Origin: Natribaculum breve
GTDB lineage: Archaea; Halobacteriota; Halobacteria; Halobacteriales; Natrialbaceae
Assembly (NCBI RefSeq): GCF_023008585.1
Contig: NZ_CP095390.1
Location: 1,488,001 to 1,552,000 of the forward strand
Direction of reading: 5' to 3'
DNA: 64,000 nt
The position numbers were made by a program, and so were the translations under genes. The notes beneath the pieces are model-generated. The model worked only from the letters and a program-made list of their open reading frames with translations, searched no databases and was not told the origin of the DNA. Below, piece after piece: positions 17,054-25,314 of this stretch; position 1 is the first letter of the stretch, and every line of letters starts with the position of its first letter.

Positions 17054-17116
17054 ATGGAGTACTCCACTTTTCGCCGCGACCCGCTTCCGGTCCCTGTCGG
17101 AGGTGACGCCCCGTGA
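17054..17116 (+). CDS. Possible 20-codon leader ORF coupled to hsp20
   Basis: ATG at 17054 opens a 20-codon frame whose TGA overlaps the GTG start of the Hsp20 gene (GTGA). It lies 46 bases after a TATA-like TTTAATTT (17001-17008). The perfect Shine-Dalgarno GGAGGTGA for hsp20 is read as codons of this small frame. Whether it is translated cannot be decided from sequence. Confidence 0.25.
   Translation: MEYSTFRRDPLPVPVGGDAP
17099..17106 (+). promoter_or_regulatory. Perfect Shine-Dalgarno sequence for hsp20
   Basis: GGAGGTGA, a full match to the archaeal anti-SD, sits 6 bases before the GTG at 17113. In a window dominated by leaderless starts it fixes this start codon and implies a 5' UTR of about 80 bases. 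Confidence 0.7.
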
Positions 17117-17538
17117 GTTTCAGAGACGTCGGTCGGTCCGTCGGCAGCAAGCTCTATCGCCAGATCGGACGCGCGAGCAGCCACGTGCAAGAACACAGAT
17201 CGCTCCCCGTCGACGTCCTCGAGAACGACGACGCGTACCTCGTCGTCTTCGACGCCCCCGGAGCCGAGAAAGAGGACGTCCAGGTCCGGTACCTCGACGC
17301 CACGGTGAAGATCCGGATCGACAGGTTCCGCGAGTTCTACGAGGGATTCGACATGCGCTTTCCCGGGAGAGGGATGGCGCTCGACGGCGAGGCCGAACTG
17401 CCCGACGACGCGGTGGTCGACCCCGACGCCGGAACGGCCCGCCTGACCGAGCACGGAACGCTGAACATCGAGATTCCAAAGGAAACGTCGTCCGAAGAGC
17501 CGGAAGACGACACGGAGCGGATCGAGATCGACGAATAG
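17113..17538 (+). CDS. Hsp20/alpha-crystallin family small heat-shock protein
   Basis: A 141-residue small heat-shock protein, an ATP-independent chaperone. The alpha-crystallin domain covers about residues 28-125 (LPVDVLENDDAYLVVFDAPGA near the start) and closes with HGTLNIEIPK, the conserved GxL strand; an acidic tail ends the protein. The start is GTG with a strong SD. It has its own promoter in the A/T-rich tract near 17000. The long leader with an overlapping small frame may allow translational control. Confidence 0.88.
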   Translation: MSFRDVGRSVGSKLYRQIGRASSHVQEHRSLPVDVLENDDAYLVVFDAPGAEKEDVQVRYLDATVKIRIDRFREFYEGFDMRFPGRGMALDGEAELPDDAVVDPDAGTARLTEHGTLNIEIPKETSSEEPEDDTERIEIDE

Positions 17539-17541
17539 CGC

Positions 17542-18738
17542 TCACTCGCCGTCGATCCGCATTCCCTCCACGATTTCGAACTCCTCCTCGCCGGGAAACC
17601 GCGTCGGATCGAACGCGTCGACGCCGTCGTCGCCCAGCATCTGTCCGGCGATCCGCTTCCCGATCGCCGGCGCACGCATGAAGCCGTGTCCCTGGAATCC
17701 GGTCGCGACGTAGACGCCGTCGCGGAGCTCGCCCACCAGCGGGTCCCCGTCCGGCGTCGCCGTACAGAGCCCCGCCCAGGCGTCGCTCACCTCGAGGTCG
17801 ACGCCGGGGAACCGCTGCTCGATCCGTGCGACGGTGTCGGCGACGAAGTCGGAGTCCGCGGTTCGGTCATAGTCGTCCGGGTCCGCCTCGACCGGTTCGG
17901 TGCCGTCGCCCGCCAGCAGTCCGTCGGGATGGGGGCGGACGTAGAAGTCGCCGGTCGCGTCGTAGCACATCGGTTCCTCGAGGTCGGCGTCGGCGACGAG
18001 CGCCTGCACCCGGTAGGGTTTCATCGCGATCGGAACGTCGGCGGCCGCGAGCACCCGCTTCGTGTGTGCGCCCGCGGCGACGAGGACGGCGTCGACCTCG
18101 CGCTCGTCGCCGTCCTCGAGCGCGACCCGGGGCGGATCGGTCCGCACCTCGACCGGCGCGTGCGTCTCGAGGGTCGCCCCGGCACCGGTCGCCGCCGCGG
18201 CGAGACAGGCCGTGTACCGCGCTGGATCGGTGTAGCCGGCCGCGCCGGCGATGCCAGCGACCGCGACGTCGTCGGCCCGGAGCGCGGGGAACCGATCGGC
18301 GAGCGCGTCGGCGTCCATCTCGAGGGCGACGACGCCGTGGTCTTGCATCCGCGAGATCTGTTCGCGAATCGCCGCGGCGCGTCGCTCGTCGCCCTCCCGG
18401 GCCAGCCAGACGTACGGACACTCCCGGAAGGGGAACGTGTCGTCGCCCGACAGCGCACGGAAGCGCTCGATCGCGTCGCCGGCGATCTCGGCGTCGAGTC
18501 CGTCGGCGAAGGCGTCGTAACAGATCCCGGCGGCGCGACCGCTCGAGCCGGAGGCGACGGTCCCTCGGTCGTACAGCGTCACGTCGGTACCCTCGCGTGC
18601 GAGGTCGTAGGCAGCCGTCGCGCCGACGGCACCGGCACCGACGACGGCGACCTCGAGGTCTGCACCCCGGTCGACGAAGGCGTCGGCTCCGACGGCGAGT
18701 TCGGGGCCGGGATCGCCACCGCTCGACTCTCCGTTCAC
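17542..18738 (-). CDS. FAD-dependent oxidoreductase (DAO/DadA-like)
   Basis: A 398-residue flavoprotein of the D-amino-acid-oxidase / glycine-oxidase / sarcosine-oxidase superfamily. FAD-binding GxGxxG is seen as VVGAGAVGATAAYDLAREG (about 31-49), followed by VTLYDRG. The C-terminus has the second FAD contact (GVYVATGFQGHGFMRAPAIG). The start is a GTG at 18738 and about 25 residues precede the Rossmann fold. It ends 3 bases from the convergent hsp20 gene. The amine substrate is not evident. Confidence 0.85.
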   Translation of the reverse strand: MNGESSGGDPGPELAVGADAFVDRGADLEVAVVGAGAVGATAAYDLAREGTDVTLYDRGTVASGSSGRAAGICYDAFADGLDAEIAGDAIERFRALSGDDTFPFRECPYVWLAREGDERRAAAIREQISRMQDHGVVALEMDADALADRFPALRADDVAVAGIAGAAGYTDPARYTACLAAAATGAGATLETHAPVEVRTDPPRVALEDGDEREVDAVLVAAGAHTKRVLAAADVPIAMKPYRVQALVADADLEEPMCYDATGDFYVRPHPDGLLAGDGTEPVEADPDDYDRTADSDFVADTVARIEQRFPGVDLEVSDAWAGLCTATPDGDPLVGELRDGVYVATGFQGHGFMRAPAIGKRIAGQMLGDDGVDAFDPTRFPGEEEFEIVEGMRIDGE

Positions 18739-18887
18739 CGTCGATCACCCGGCCAGTCCGCGTCGCGTCGATCCGCGGCCGTCGTCGTTCGTTCGACCAA
18801 CAGCGTCATGCAGGTGGCTGGGAGTGGCACCCACTTACCTGTGGGTGATTCGACTCGCAGCGGGCGCTCGAAAACGGGGCGAATCGA

Positions 18888-19670
18888 TCACTCGAGCAGC
18901 GACTCGAGACCCAGCGCGGGGTAGCCGACGACCGTCGTCGCACCCGCCTCTCGAAGGGCGTCGGCCTGCTCGCGGACCTCGCCGGCGGTGCCGACGAGCG
19001 CGTAGTCGTCCGCAGCGGCGAGTAAGACGTCTCGAGTGCGTCCCGTCGCCGTCGCGTCCGTCGTCGGATCGTCGGGCAGCGCCCGTGTGACCGGGCGACG
19101 GCGAGCGACGTAGTCCCCGACGGCGTCGAGCACGGCGTCTTCGTCGTCGGTGAGGACGGTCGGGGCGTAGACGGCCACGTCACCGTCGAACCCGGCGGCA
19201 CGAAGACCGCGGAGTTCGCGCTCGGTCGTCCGCGAGAGCAGGTCGTACTGCGTCGCGCCCGTCGCCATCGCGATCCGTTCGACGCTTTCGGTGCCGACCC
19301 ACGCGTCGGGGGCGGTCTCGAGCGCTGCGCCGAGACGCGGTGCGACGGCGCGTCGTTGCTCCTCGGCGGAGAGGTACGCCGGGTGGCCGGCCACGAGGAC
19401 GCGGCCGACCGCACCCGGAACGTCAGAGAGCAGCGAATCGTCGCCCAGCGGGTCGAACCCGTCGGCGCGAACCGGCGTCGTCAGCAGGACGTCCCCGTCG
19501 GCGGCGAGCGACTCGAGTGTCTCGCGGTCGGGGAGGTGTTCGCGTCCCTCGTAGTCGATCGCGACGGTGTCGACCGGGACGAACGCGGCCTGCGAGACGT
19601 CGCACTCGGCGGGTTTGACGGCGATCGCGTCCAGGCCAGCGCGGGAACGGACGCTCGAGTCGGTCAGCAT
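18888..19670 (-). CDS. Conserved haloarchaeal-type protein, possible TIM-barrel, unknown function
   Basis: A 260-residue acidic protein without membrane segments. The alternating pattern (VDTVAIDYEGREHLP, GDVLLTTPVRADGFDP, VGRVLVAGHPAYL, DGDVAVYAPTVL and a final VVGYPALGLESLLE) looks like a barrel and weakly recalls luciferase-like F420 enzymes, but I see no cofactor motif. It stands alone, with a 560-base gene-poor stretch upstream. Confidence 0.6.
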   Translation of the reverse strand: MLTDSSVRSRAGLDAIAVKPAECDVSQAAFVPVDTVAIDYEGREHLPDRETLESLAADGDVLLTTPVRADGFDPLGDDSLLSDVPGAVGRVLVAGHPAYLSAEEQRRAVAPRLGAALETAPDAWVGTESVERIAMATGATQYDLLSRTTERELRGLRAAGFDGDVAVYAPTVLTDDEDAVLDAVGDYVARRRPVTRALPDDPTTDATATGRTRDVLLAAADDYALVGTAGEVREQADALREAGATTVVGYPALGLESLLE

Positions 19671-20231
19671 CGACGACCACCTCGCGCGACGGAGAAGAGT
19701 CTACGAGCGGTGCGGAACTCGATCCATCGTCTGTGTGACCATGTACGGCGAGGTCCGCGACACGCGGTCAAAAAGGTAACGCCCCGACAGGTGGCCTACT
19801 ACCGGTCTGGCGACGCCCAGTCCGACTCGATCCGATCGGGGGCACGTCTACGCCTGTATTTTGAAGGGACAGGCCCACGTTCGTCGCCCGACAAGTCGTC
19901 GATGCAGTCGCGTTCCGGCCTCGTCGGAACGCCGACCCGACAGCCGGACGATTCCGCTGACACGGGATCGGCGGAGTCCGTGGCTCGTATTGCCGAACGT
20001 CAGCCCGGATCAGGCACCGACGCGAGACGGAATCGCCACGACGTGCGCTCGTGATCCATATCATACCCCGCACGTCGGCACGCGATTCCGACCGATCGCG
20101 TTCACGTGTTGTCCATCCTCGATTTTCGGCCGGCCCGCTCGTGGCGTCACTCGAGCGGTCGTCGGCCACCCCCACCCCCAACTCACCCACTCGACCGGAC
20201 TGTGACGGACGGTCGACGTCGCCGGAACCGC
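19671..20231. other. 560-base stretch with no supported gene
   Basis: Open frames here (for example 19768-20235 on the minus strand) are rich in arginine and serine, unlike the acidic proteins around them. I see no tRNA cloverleaf, no transposase and no long repeat. It may hold a decayed gene or an RNA, but nothing can be named. Confidence 0.4.
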
Positions 20232-20837
20232 TCACGTCGACGACCGGTCGACCCGTTCCGGCGCTTCGAACTCGGTCGTCAACTCGAGCAGTTGGACGAG
20301 GATCCGCCCCGTCGCCCCCCAGACGGTGTAGCCGTCGACGTGGAAGTAGTGGATGACGACGTCGCCGTAGTAGGGGTGTGACCGGCGATCGTACTCGTAG
20401 TTGTCTGGATCGAGCAGTTCCGACAGCGGGAGGACCGCGATCTCGGCGACCTCGTGTTCGTCCGGGACGTACTCCCGGTCGGGAACGCGGGCGACGAACG
20501 GCGTGACGGCGTACTCGGTCACCGTCCGGATGTCGTCGAGCTGGCCGACGACCTCCGCCTCCGTCTCCTCGAGCCCGATCTCCTCGTAAGCCTCCCGGAG
20601 GGCGGTGTCGAGGATCGTTCGATCCTGTCGCTCCGCACCGCCGCCTGGGAAGCTCATCTGGCCGGGATGTTCGCCGAGGTGGTCCGCGCGCTTCGTGAAC
20701 AGCAGGTGGTGTTCGCCGTCGCGGTCGACGATCGGCGCGATCACGGCTGCGTCGTACTCCTGATCGTCGATTTCGACCGGCTCGTGGCTGGCGACCGGCT
20801 CGAGGTTCATGCGTACCATCTCGTCAGTCGAGTTCAT
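20232..20837 (-). CDS. Nudix hydrolase, CoA-diphosphatase-like
   Basis: A 201-residue Nudix enzyme. The Nudix box reads GGGAERQDRTILDTALREAYEEIGL (about residues 66-89), matching Gx5Ex7REUxEExGU. The preceding LLFTKRADHLGEHPGQMSFPGG is the upstream pattern of CoA/acyl-CoA diphosphatases (NudL/PCD1 type). The ATG at 20837 overlaps the upstream gene by 14 bases, so the two are co-transcribed; an internal ATG 18 bases later is possible. Confidence 0.87.
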   Translation of the reverse strand: MNSTDEMVRMNLEPVASHEPVEIDDQEYDAAVIAPIVDRDGEHHLLFTKRADHLGEHPGQMSFPGGGAERQDRTILDTALREAYEEIGLEETEAEVVGQLDDIRTVTEYAVTPFVARVPDREYVPDEHEVAEIAVLPLSELLDPDNYEYDRRSHPYYGDVVIHYFHVDGYTVWGATGRILVQLLELTTEFEAPERVDRSST

Positions 20838-21327
20838 CGTCGAGGCGAGCGCGTTCGTCCGCGAGGTCGATCGGTGCCCACGTTTCGATGTCGTAACTTA
20901 CGTCCAGTAGCTCCCGAACGCGTTCGTCGTCGTCCTCCTCGAGCGCCTCGATCGCCGCCCGGGCGAAGCGCTCGAACACCTGCTCGCCGAGAGCCTCGCG
21001 ATCGGGCGATCGGGGCTCGATCTCGAGGATGTGCGGGAGGTCGTCGGCGTGTTCTGGCGGCGAGGGGAACGCCGTCGGTCCGGCGACCAGCAGTGGCTCG
21101 TCGAAAGAGACGTCGGTCGAGCGTCCCGCCGACGGTGCGATCCGCTCGTAGCGGACGAGTGCGAATCGCTCGATCGCGTCTTCGATGGCGTCGTCGACCG
21201 TCGCGTCGTCGACCGACTGCCCGTCGGTTCGAAACGCGAGTTCCGAGAGCGCACGCTCGAGTTCGTCACGGGTCAACCCGCCGAAGAGGTCGACCACGCC
21301 GGCGAGTTCGTCGGCGGTCGCGTCCAT
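20824..21327 (-). CDS. Conserved acidic protein of unknown function, coupled to Nudix gene
   Basis: A 167-residue protein with about 30 percent acidic residues. The N-terminal helices (ADELAGVVDLFGGLTRDELERALSELAF) look like a small helical domain that might bind DNA or protein. No known motif. It overlaps the Nudix gene by 14 bases, so the pair form an operon. Confidence 0.65.
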   Translation of the reverse strand: MDATADELAGVVDLFGGLTRDELERALSELAFRTDGQSVDDATVDDAIEDAIERFALVRYERIAPSAGRSTDVSFDEPLLVAGPTAFPSPPEHADDLPHILEIEPRSPDREALGEQVFERFARAAIEALEEDDDERVRELLDVSYDIETWAPIDLADERARLDDELD

Positions 21328-21427
21328 GCGGGAGACAACGAGGAGTGGTCAGATTAGTCTTGTGCGCCTGGAATCACGCGCCAGTAGCGGGGAACGTCCG
21401 ATCCTGGAACCGTCCGGACCGGCGGAC

Positions 21428-22528
21428 CTATCCCTCTAGCCACGGCGTCGCCGCGGCGACGACCGCCTCGGGCGCGAACGGGGCGTCGGTCCACGGCGGC
21501 AGGCGTCGGTCCTGGCCCGGCGACCGGATCGCCTCGGCGTAGCGGTCGAGCTGTTCGCGTTCGGCGGCGGCGTCGTACTCGAGTCCGTTGAACGCGGCGT
21601 CGGCGCGGTACTGGTCGATCAGCCGCCGGCCCGTCTCCCGATACCGGGCGGGAAGCGTCTCGTAGTCGGGGGCGACGCCGTGGTCCTCGAGGACGGACAA
21701 CAGCGCGTCGGCGACCTCGCGGCTCATCCCCTCGAGGCCGGTGTCGCCGGCGACCGAGCGGTGGTCGTGTTCGTGTCGGCCGAGGTCGACCTGTGCCGTC
21801 CCCGAGAAGCCGGCGTGCTCGAAGGCGTCCCCCAGCGTGGCCACCTCGAGGCCCCAGGCGCGTGGGGGTCGCAATCGCCGGACGAGGTCGGCCGTCGCGG
21901 CGAACTCGCCCGCGAGCGCGTACCGGAACGCGCCCAGGTAGTCGACGATCGGCGCGTCGTGATCTGCCTCGAGCGTCCGGAGGAGCGGTTCGTAGAAGAG
22001 CCGACAGAGTCGCCCGTAGAGGCGACCGTTTTCCACGCGGGCGTAGTACCCCTTCGAGAACGCAAACCCCATCTCGAGCGGAGCGAGCAGTCGGGCGACG
22101 TGGCCGGCCTCGTAGCTGCTCGCGTCCGCGTCGTGGACGACGACGTGTTCGCAGGTCGCCGCCGCCGGGCCGAGAGCCAGCCAGACGTCTCTGCCCTTGC
22201 CGAAGCCACTCGCCAGCCCCGCGTCGGCCAACAGCTCCTCGACCGCCGGCGCGTTACACCAGAGGACGCGGATCGCGAGGTCGAACGACTCGAGCCACTC
22301 GCGAAACGGTTCGATCCGCTCGGGGGCCGCACGGACGGGAACGAAGACGGCGGCGGGGTCGACCCGCTCGAGTTCGGTCAGGACCCGTTCTGCGGCGAGA
22401 CTCGCGTGCTCCCGGTCGGTCATCGGGACGACGACGGCGGCGTCGGTCGCCCGCCGCTCGAGGGAACTCGCGGGCGGTTCCCCGGACAGGTCGTGGAGCG
22501 TCGCGATTCGCTCCTGTACGTACTCCAT
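21428..22528 (-). CDS. Glucosyl-3-phosphoglycerate synthase-like glycosyltransferase
   Basis: A 366-residue nucleotide-sugar transferase of the GT81 type, which makes glucosyl- or mannosyl-3-phosphoglycerate, a precursor of the compatible solute glucosylglycerate. Seen: VVVPMTDRE near residue 33, metal-binding HDADASSYE (about 150), GFAFSKGYYARVENGRLYGR (about 172-191), RAWGLEVATLGD and AQVDLGRHEHDHR. The ATG at 22528 gives the usual length. No phosphatase partner gene is adjacent. Confidence 0.75.
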   Translation of the reverse strand: MEYVQERIATLHDLSGEPPASSLERRATDAAVVVPMTDREHASLAAERVLTELERVDPAAVFVPVRAAPERIEPFREWLESFDLAIRVLWCNAPAVEELLADAGLASGFGKGRDVWLALGPAAATCEHVVVHDADASSYEAGHVARLLAPLEMGFAFSKGYYARVENGRLYGRLCRLFYEPLLRTLEADHDAPIVDYLGAFRYALAGEFAATADLVRRLRPPRAWGLEVATLGDAFEHAGFSGTAQVDLGRHEHDHRSVAGDTGLEGMSREVADALLSVLEDHGVAPDYETLPARYRETGRRLIDQYRADAAFNGLEYDAAAEREQLDRYAEAIRSPGQDRRLPPWTDAPFAPEAVVAAATPWLEG

Positions 22529-22585
22529 CAGTCGCCCCTTCGGGCGGAGGGTGAAAACGACCACGACTCCGGCGAACCGTTCGCG

Positions 22586-23800
22586 TTACCCGTTCGCGCC
22601 GGTGGGTACCCGTCCGACGGCGTTCAGCACGGCCAGCACGAGGGCGATTCCGGCGATTCCGACGGCGGACGCCTGGAGGAGGTCGTCGTACCCCACCCCG
22701 AGGTCGACGAGCGTTCCCAGAACGACGCTTCCAGTCGCCTGGATCGGCATCATCGTCCCGCTGTACAGCGCGTACGCGCTGGCGCGGTTCTCGTCGGGAA
22801 ACGAGGCGAGCAGGTAGGTGTCGACGGCCGGAAAGAAGCTGTGGGCGACGTAGCCGGTGACGGCGGTGACGACGAGAATCGCGAGCGCGCTCTCGGCGAC
22901 GGTCAGCGCGACCAGCGACGCGCCGAACCCGACCAGGATCGAGAGCAACAGCGGGACGAACCGGACGCGGTCGGCGACGTAGCCGGTGACGGCGAAGGCC
23001 GGAACGCCGGCCGCAAAGAGGATCGTCAGGAACGTCCGCGCTCGGGGCTCGGAGAACCACTTGACCTCGACGAGATAGGTCACGTAGAAGTTGAACAGGC
23101 CGTTCCAGACCAGTCCCGCGAAGCCGATGACGAACACTCCCGTCGCGATGATCGGCCACTGGCGCTCGAGTGCGACGCGTAGACGGCGGTCCTCGGTGCC
23201 CGCCGTCGGGAGCGTCGTCTGTCTGGCGGTGACAGAGAGCGCGACCGTCGAGACGACGGCGGCGAGCGAAATCGTCAGGAAGACGACGCGCCAGGCGGCG
23301 ATCGGTCACGTCACGGCGAAGTACGCCCCGACCATCAGCGGTGCGACCACCGCCGCGACCTGGCTCGAGGTGCCGTGGATCCCGATCGCCCGCCCGACGC
23401 GCGTCGGAAACAGTTCGCTGACGAGCGGGTTCGCCGAGACGAAGTAGACTCCGCTGGCGACGCCCATGAGCAACGCGCCAGCGTACAGCACCTCGAGCGA
23501 AGTCGCCGTCGCCGCAAAGGCCGAAGAGCCGGCGAGGACGAGTCCGGAGGCGAGGACGAGTCGGTGTCGCGGAAACTTCGTCAGCAGGTAGCCGGTCGGG
23601 AATCGAAGCGACGCGCTACCGATCCAGGCGAGCGTCGCCAGCAGGCCGACCTCTCCCGCGCTCGCGTCGAACGTCGCCCGGAACGGCTCGAGCAGCGGAG
23701 CGTAGATCACCCGGCCGAGATTGACGAGAAAGACCATCGCACACAGTGACGCGAAGACGGAGCGTCGTCCGCCGAATCGTCCGCTCGACGCGTCGCTCAT
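22586..23800 (-). pseudogene. MFS transporter interrupted by one in-frame TGA
   Basis: A 405-codon frame for a 12-helix major facilitator. The first half (MSDASSGRFGGRRSVFASLC to LMVGAYFAVT) ends at a TGA at 23306-23308. The same frame continues without loss as PIAAWRVVFLTISLAAVVS and on to the last helix, ending VGRVPTGANG. MFS features in the N half include SLRFPTGYLLTKFPRHR. A single base change (for example TGG to TGA) explains the break. Upstream and downstream codon use is alike, so the event is recent, or a sequencing error. Confidence 0.75.
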
Positions 23801-23917
23801 GGATGGAATCTGACCGGCCAACGCTTCAACAGTTCCGGATCGACGCGGAACCGTCAGGTACGATGACAGTCACGGAAGCCCCGGTCTTTTTCTCCCCTAC
23901 CTCCGAATGTGACGAAC

Positions 23918-24088
23918 ATGAAATCGATCCGGAAGGCACTTCGAGACGGCGAACTCGTCAAGGACACCTACGAGCGAGTCACCTGTGCGGAGTGTGGCAA
24001 GCCACTGAAGACGGAGAACGATCCGGACACGATCACGACGATCCGGCGGTGTCCCGACTGCGGGAGCGAGTGGAAAGAGCTTCGCTAG
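23918..24088 (+). CDS. HVO_0758-like zinc-finger micro-protein
   Basis: A 56-residue protein with two zinc-knuckle motifs, CAEC at 23-26 and CPDCG at 45-49, ending SEWKELR. The pattern and length closely match what I remember of Haloferax HVO_0758, a zinc-finger micro-protein reported to affect biofilm and swarming; I could not check this. It is more basic at the N-terminus (MKSIRKALRDG) than its neighbours. It is convergent with the aldo/keto reductase gene. Confidence 0.8.
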   Translation: MKSIRKALRDGELVKDTYERVTCAECGKPLKTENDPDTITTIRRCPDCGSEWKELR

Positions 24089-24143
24089 CTCGCACTTCCG
24101 GCCGTGAAAACAGTTACAGCCGACAATATCACAACCGACAGTC

Positions 24144-25238
24144 TCACTCGAAGACGGCGTCGAACGCGTCGGCACCGAGCGGGTCGAACGTCCCCGCAGC
24201 GACGTTCTCTTCGACGTGGTCGACGCGGCTCATTCCGACGAGCGACGACGTCACGCCCGGTGCCGACCGTGCGAAGTTGATCGACCGCTGGGCCGTCGTC
24301 TCGCCCTCGAGTCGCGCGGCGACGTCGGCCGGGATGTCGTCGGCGAGGTCACCCTGGGCGATGCTCGCGCTCGTGAAGACGTCGAGACCCGCGTCGGCGG
24401 CGAACCAGAGCGCCGACTTCCGCCCGTCGGGCGCGTCGTGGGCCTCGACCGTGAACGCGTCCGCCATGACCACGTTGAACGGGAGCTGTATCGCCCGGAA
24501 GTGCGTTCCACTGGCGTCCGTGTCGGCCTCGCGGGCCGCCGCCCTCGCCCGCTCGACGACCGCCGGCAGCGAGAGGTACGACGGGTGACCTTCCGGAACC
24601 CGGAAGGCCTCCCACGTCGCGACGCCGTAGTGGGCGATGTCGCCGTCGGCCACCCGCTCCTCGAGTCGCACGAACGTCTCCTCGAGCTGGTCGTAGACCT
24701 CCTCGCGGGAACGCTCGCGCAGTTGCGTCTCCGGGTTGTGGACGTAGTAGAGGTCGATGGTGTCGACGCCGAGGTTCTCGAGCGAGCGATCGAGCTGGTC
24801 GTCGATGTAGTCGGGCGCGATGCAGTGACTCCCCGCGACGAGGTCCTCGCGGTCGACGAGACCCGTATCGACGTACTCGGCTTTGACGTACCGTCCCGGG
24901 TTCTCGGGTCGCTCGCCGTCGAACGGGACGAACCCGCCTTTCGTCGCGACGAGCACCGCGTCCCGGTCGACGTCCGCCTCCTCGAGGACCCGTCCGATCA
25001 CTCGCTCGCTGCGCTGGCAGCGATAGTTGATCGCCGTGTCGAGGACGTTACAGCCGCGCTCGAGGGCGGTGCGGATCGCCGCCTCGTAGCGGTCGTCGAC
25101 CTCGTCGGTCGGCTCCCCGAGGTAGGTGCCGAGCCCGATACTCGAGACGAGGCCGTCGTCGAAGCGCCGGAAGTACGTCCGCCCGAACGCCTCGTGGTGG
25201 GCGTCGCGATAGTCCCACGTCGCAGATCCGGTTGCCAT
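24144..25238 (-). CDS. Aldo/keto reductase
   Basis: A 364-residue NAD(P)H-linked oxidoreductase with a TIM barrel. Catalytic-site segments are visible: LDTAINYR (Asp and Tyr, about residues 61-68), ATKGGF (Lys, about 98-103) and IDLYYVHNPE (His, about 168). The C-terminal part has FARSAPGVTSSLVGMS, the usual cofactor loop. The ATG at 25238 is the first in frame. Substrate unknown. Confidence 0.88.
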   Translation of the reverse strand: MATGSATWDYRDAHHEAFGRTYFRRFDDGLVSSIGLGTYLGEPTDEVDDRYEAAIRTALERGCNVLDTAINYRCQRSERVIGRVLEEADVDRDAVLVATKGGFVPFDGERPENPGRYVKAEYVDTGLVDREDLVAGSHCIAPDYIDDQLDRSLENLGVDTIDLYYVHNPETQLRERSREEVYDQLEETFVRLEERVADGDIAHYGVATWEAFRVPEGHPSYLSLPAVVERARAAAREADTDASGTHFRAIQLPFNVVMADAFTVEAHDAPDGRKSALWFAADAGLDVFTSASIAQGDLADDIPADVAARLEGETTAQRSINFARSAPGVTSSLVGMSRVDHVEENVAAGTFDPLGADAFDAVFE

Positions 25239-25314
25239 GTGCCACCGTAGGGTCGTCCGGAATAAAAGGGCGGCTACTGACCGCCGACGTGGCTACGCTC
25301 GAGTCGTTTCTGGG

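Noticed and set aside
19768-20235. A 155-codon minus frame in the long gap
   Set aside because: Ser/Arg-rich, no motif, overlaps the Nudix 3' end, no promoter or start context.
23306-23308. Selenocysteine or programmed readthrough at the MFS stop codon
   Set aside because: No SECIS-like structure seen, MFS helices do not use selenocysteine, and haloarchaea are not known to encode it. A point mutation or sequencing error is simpler.
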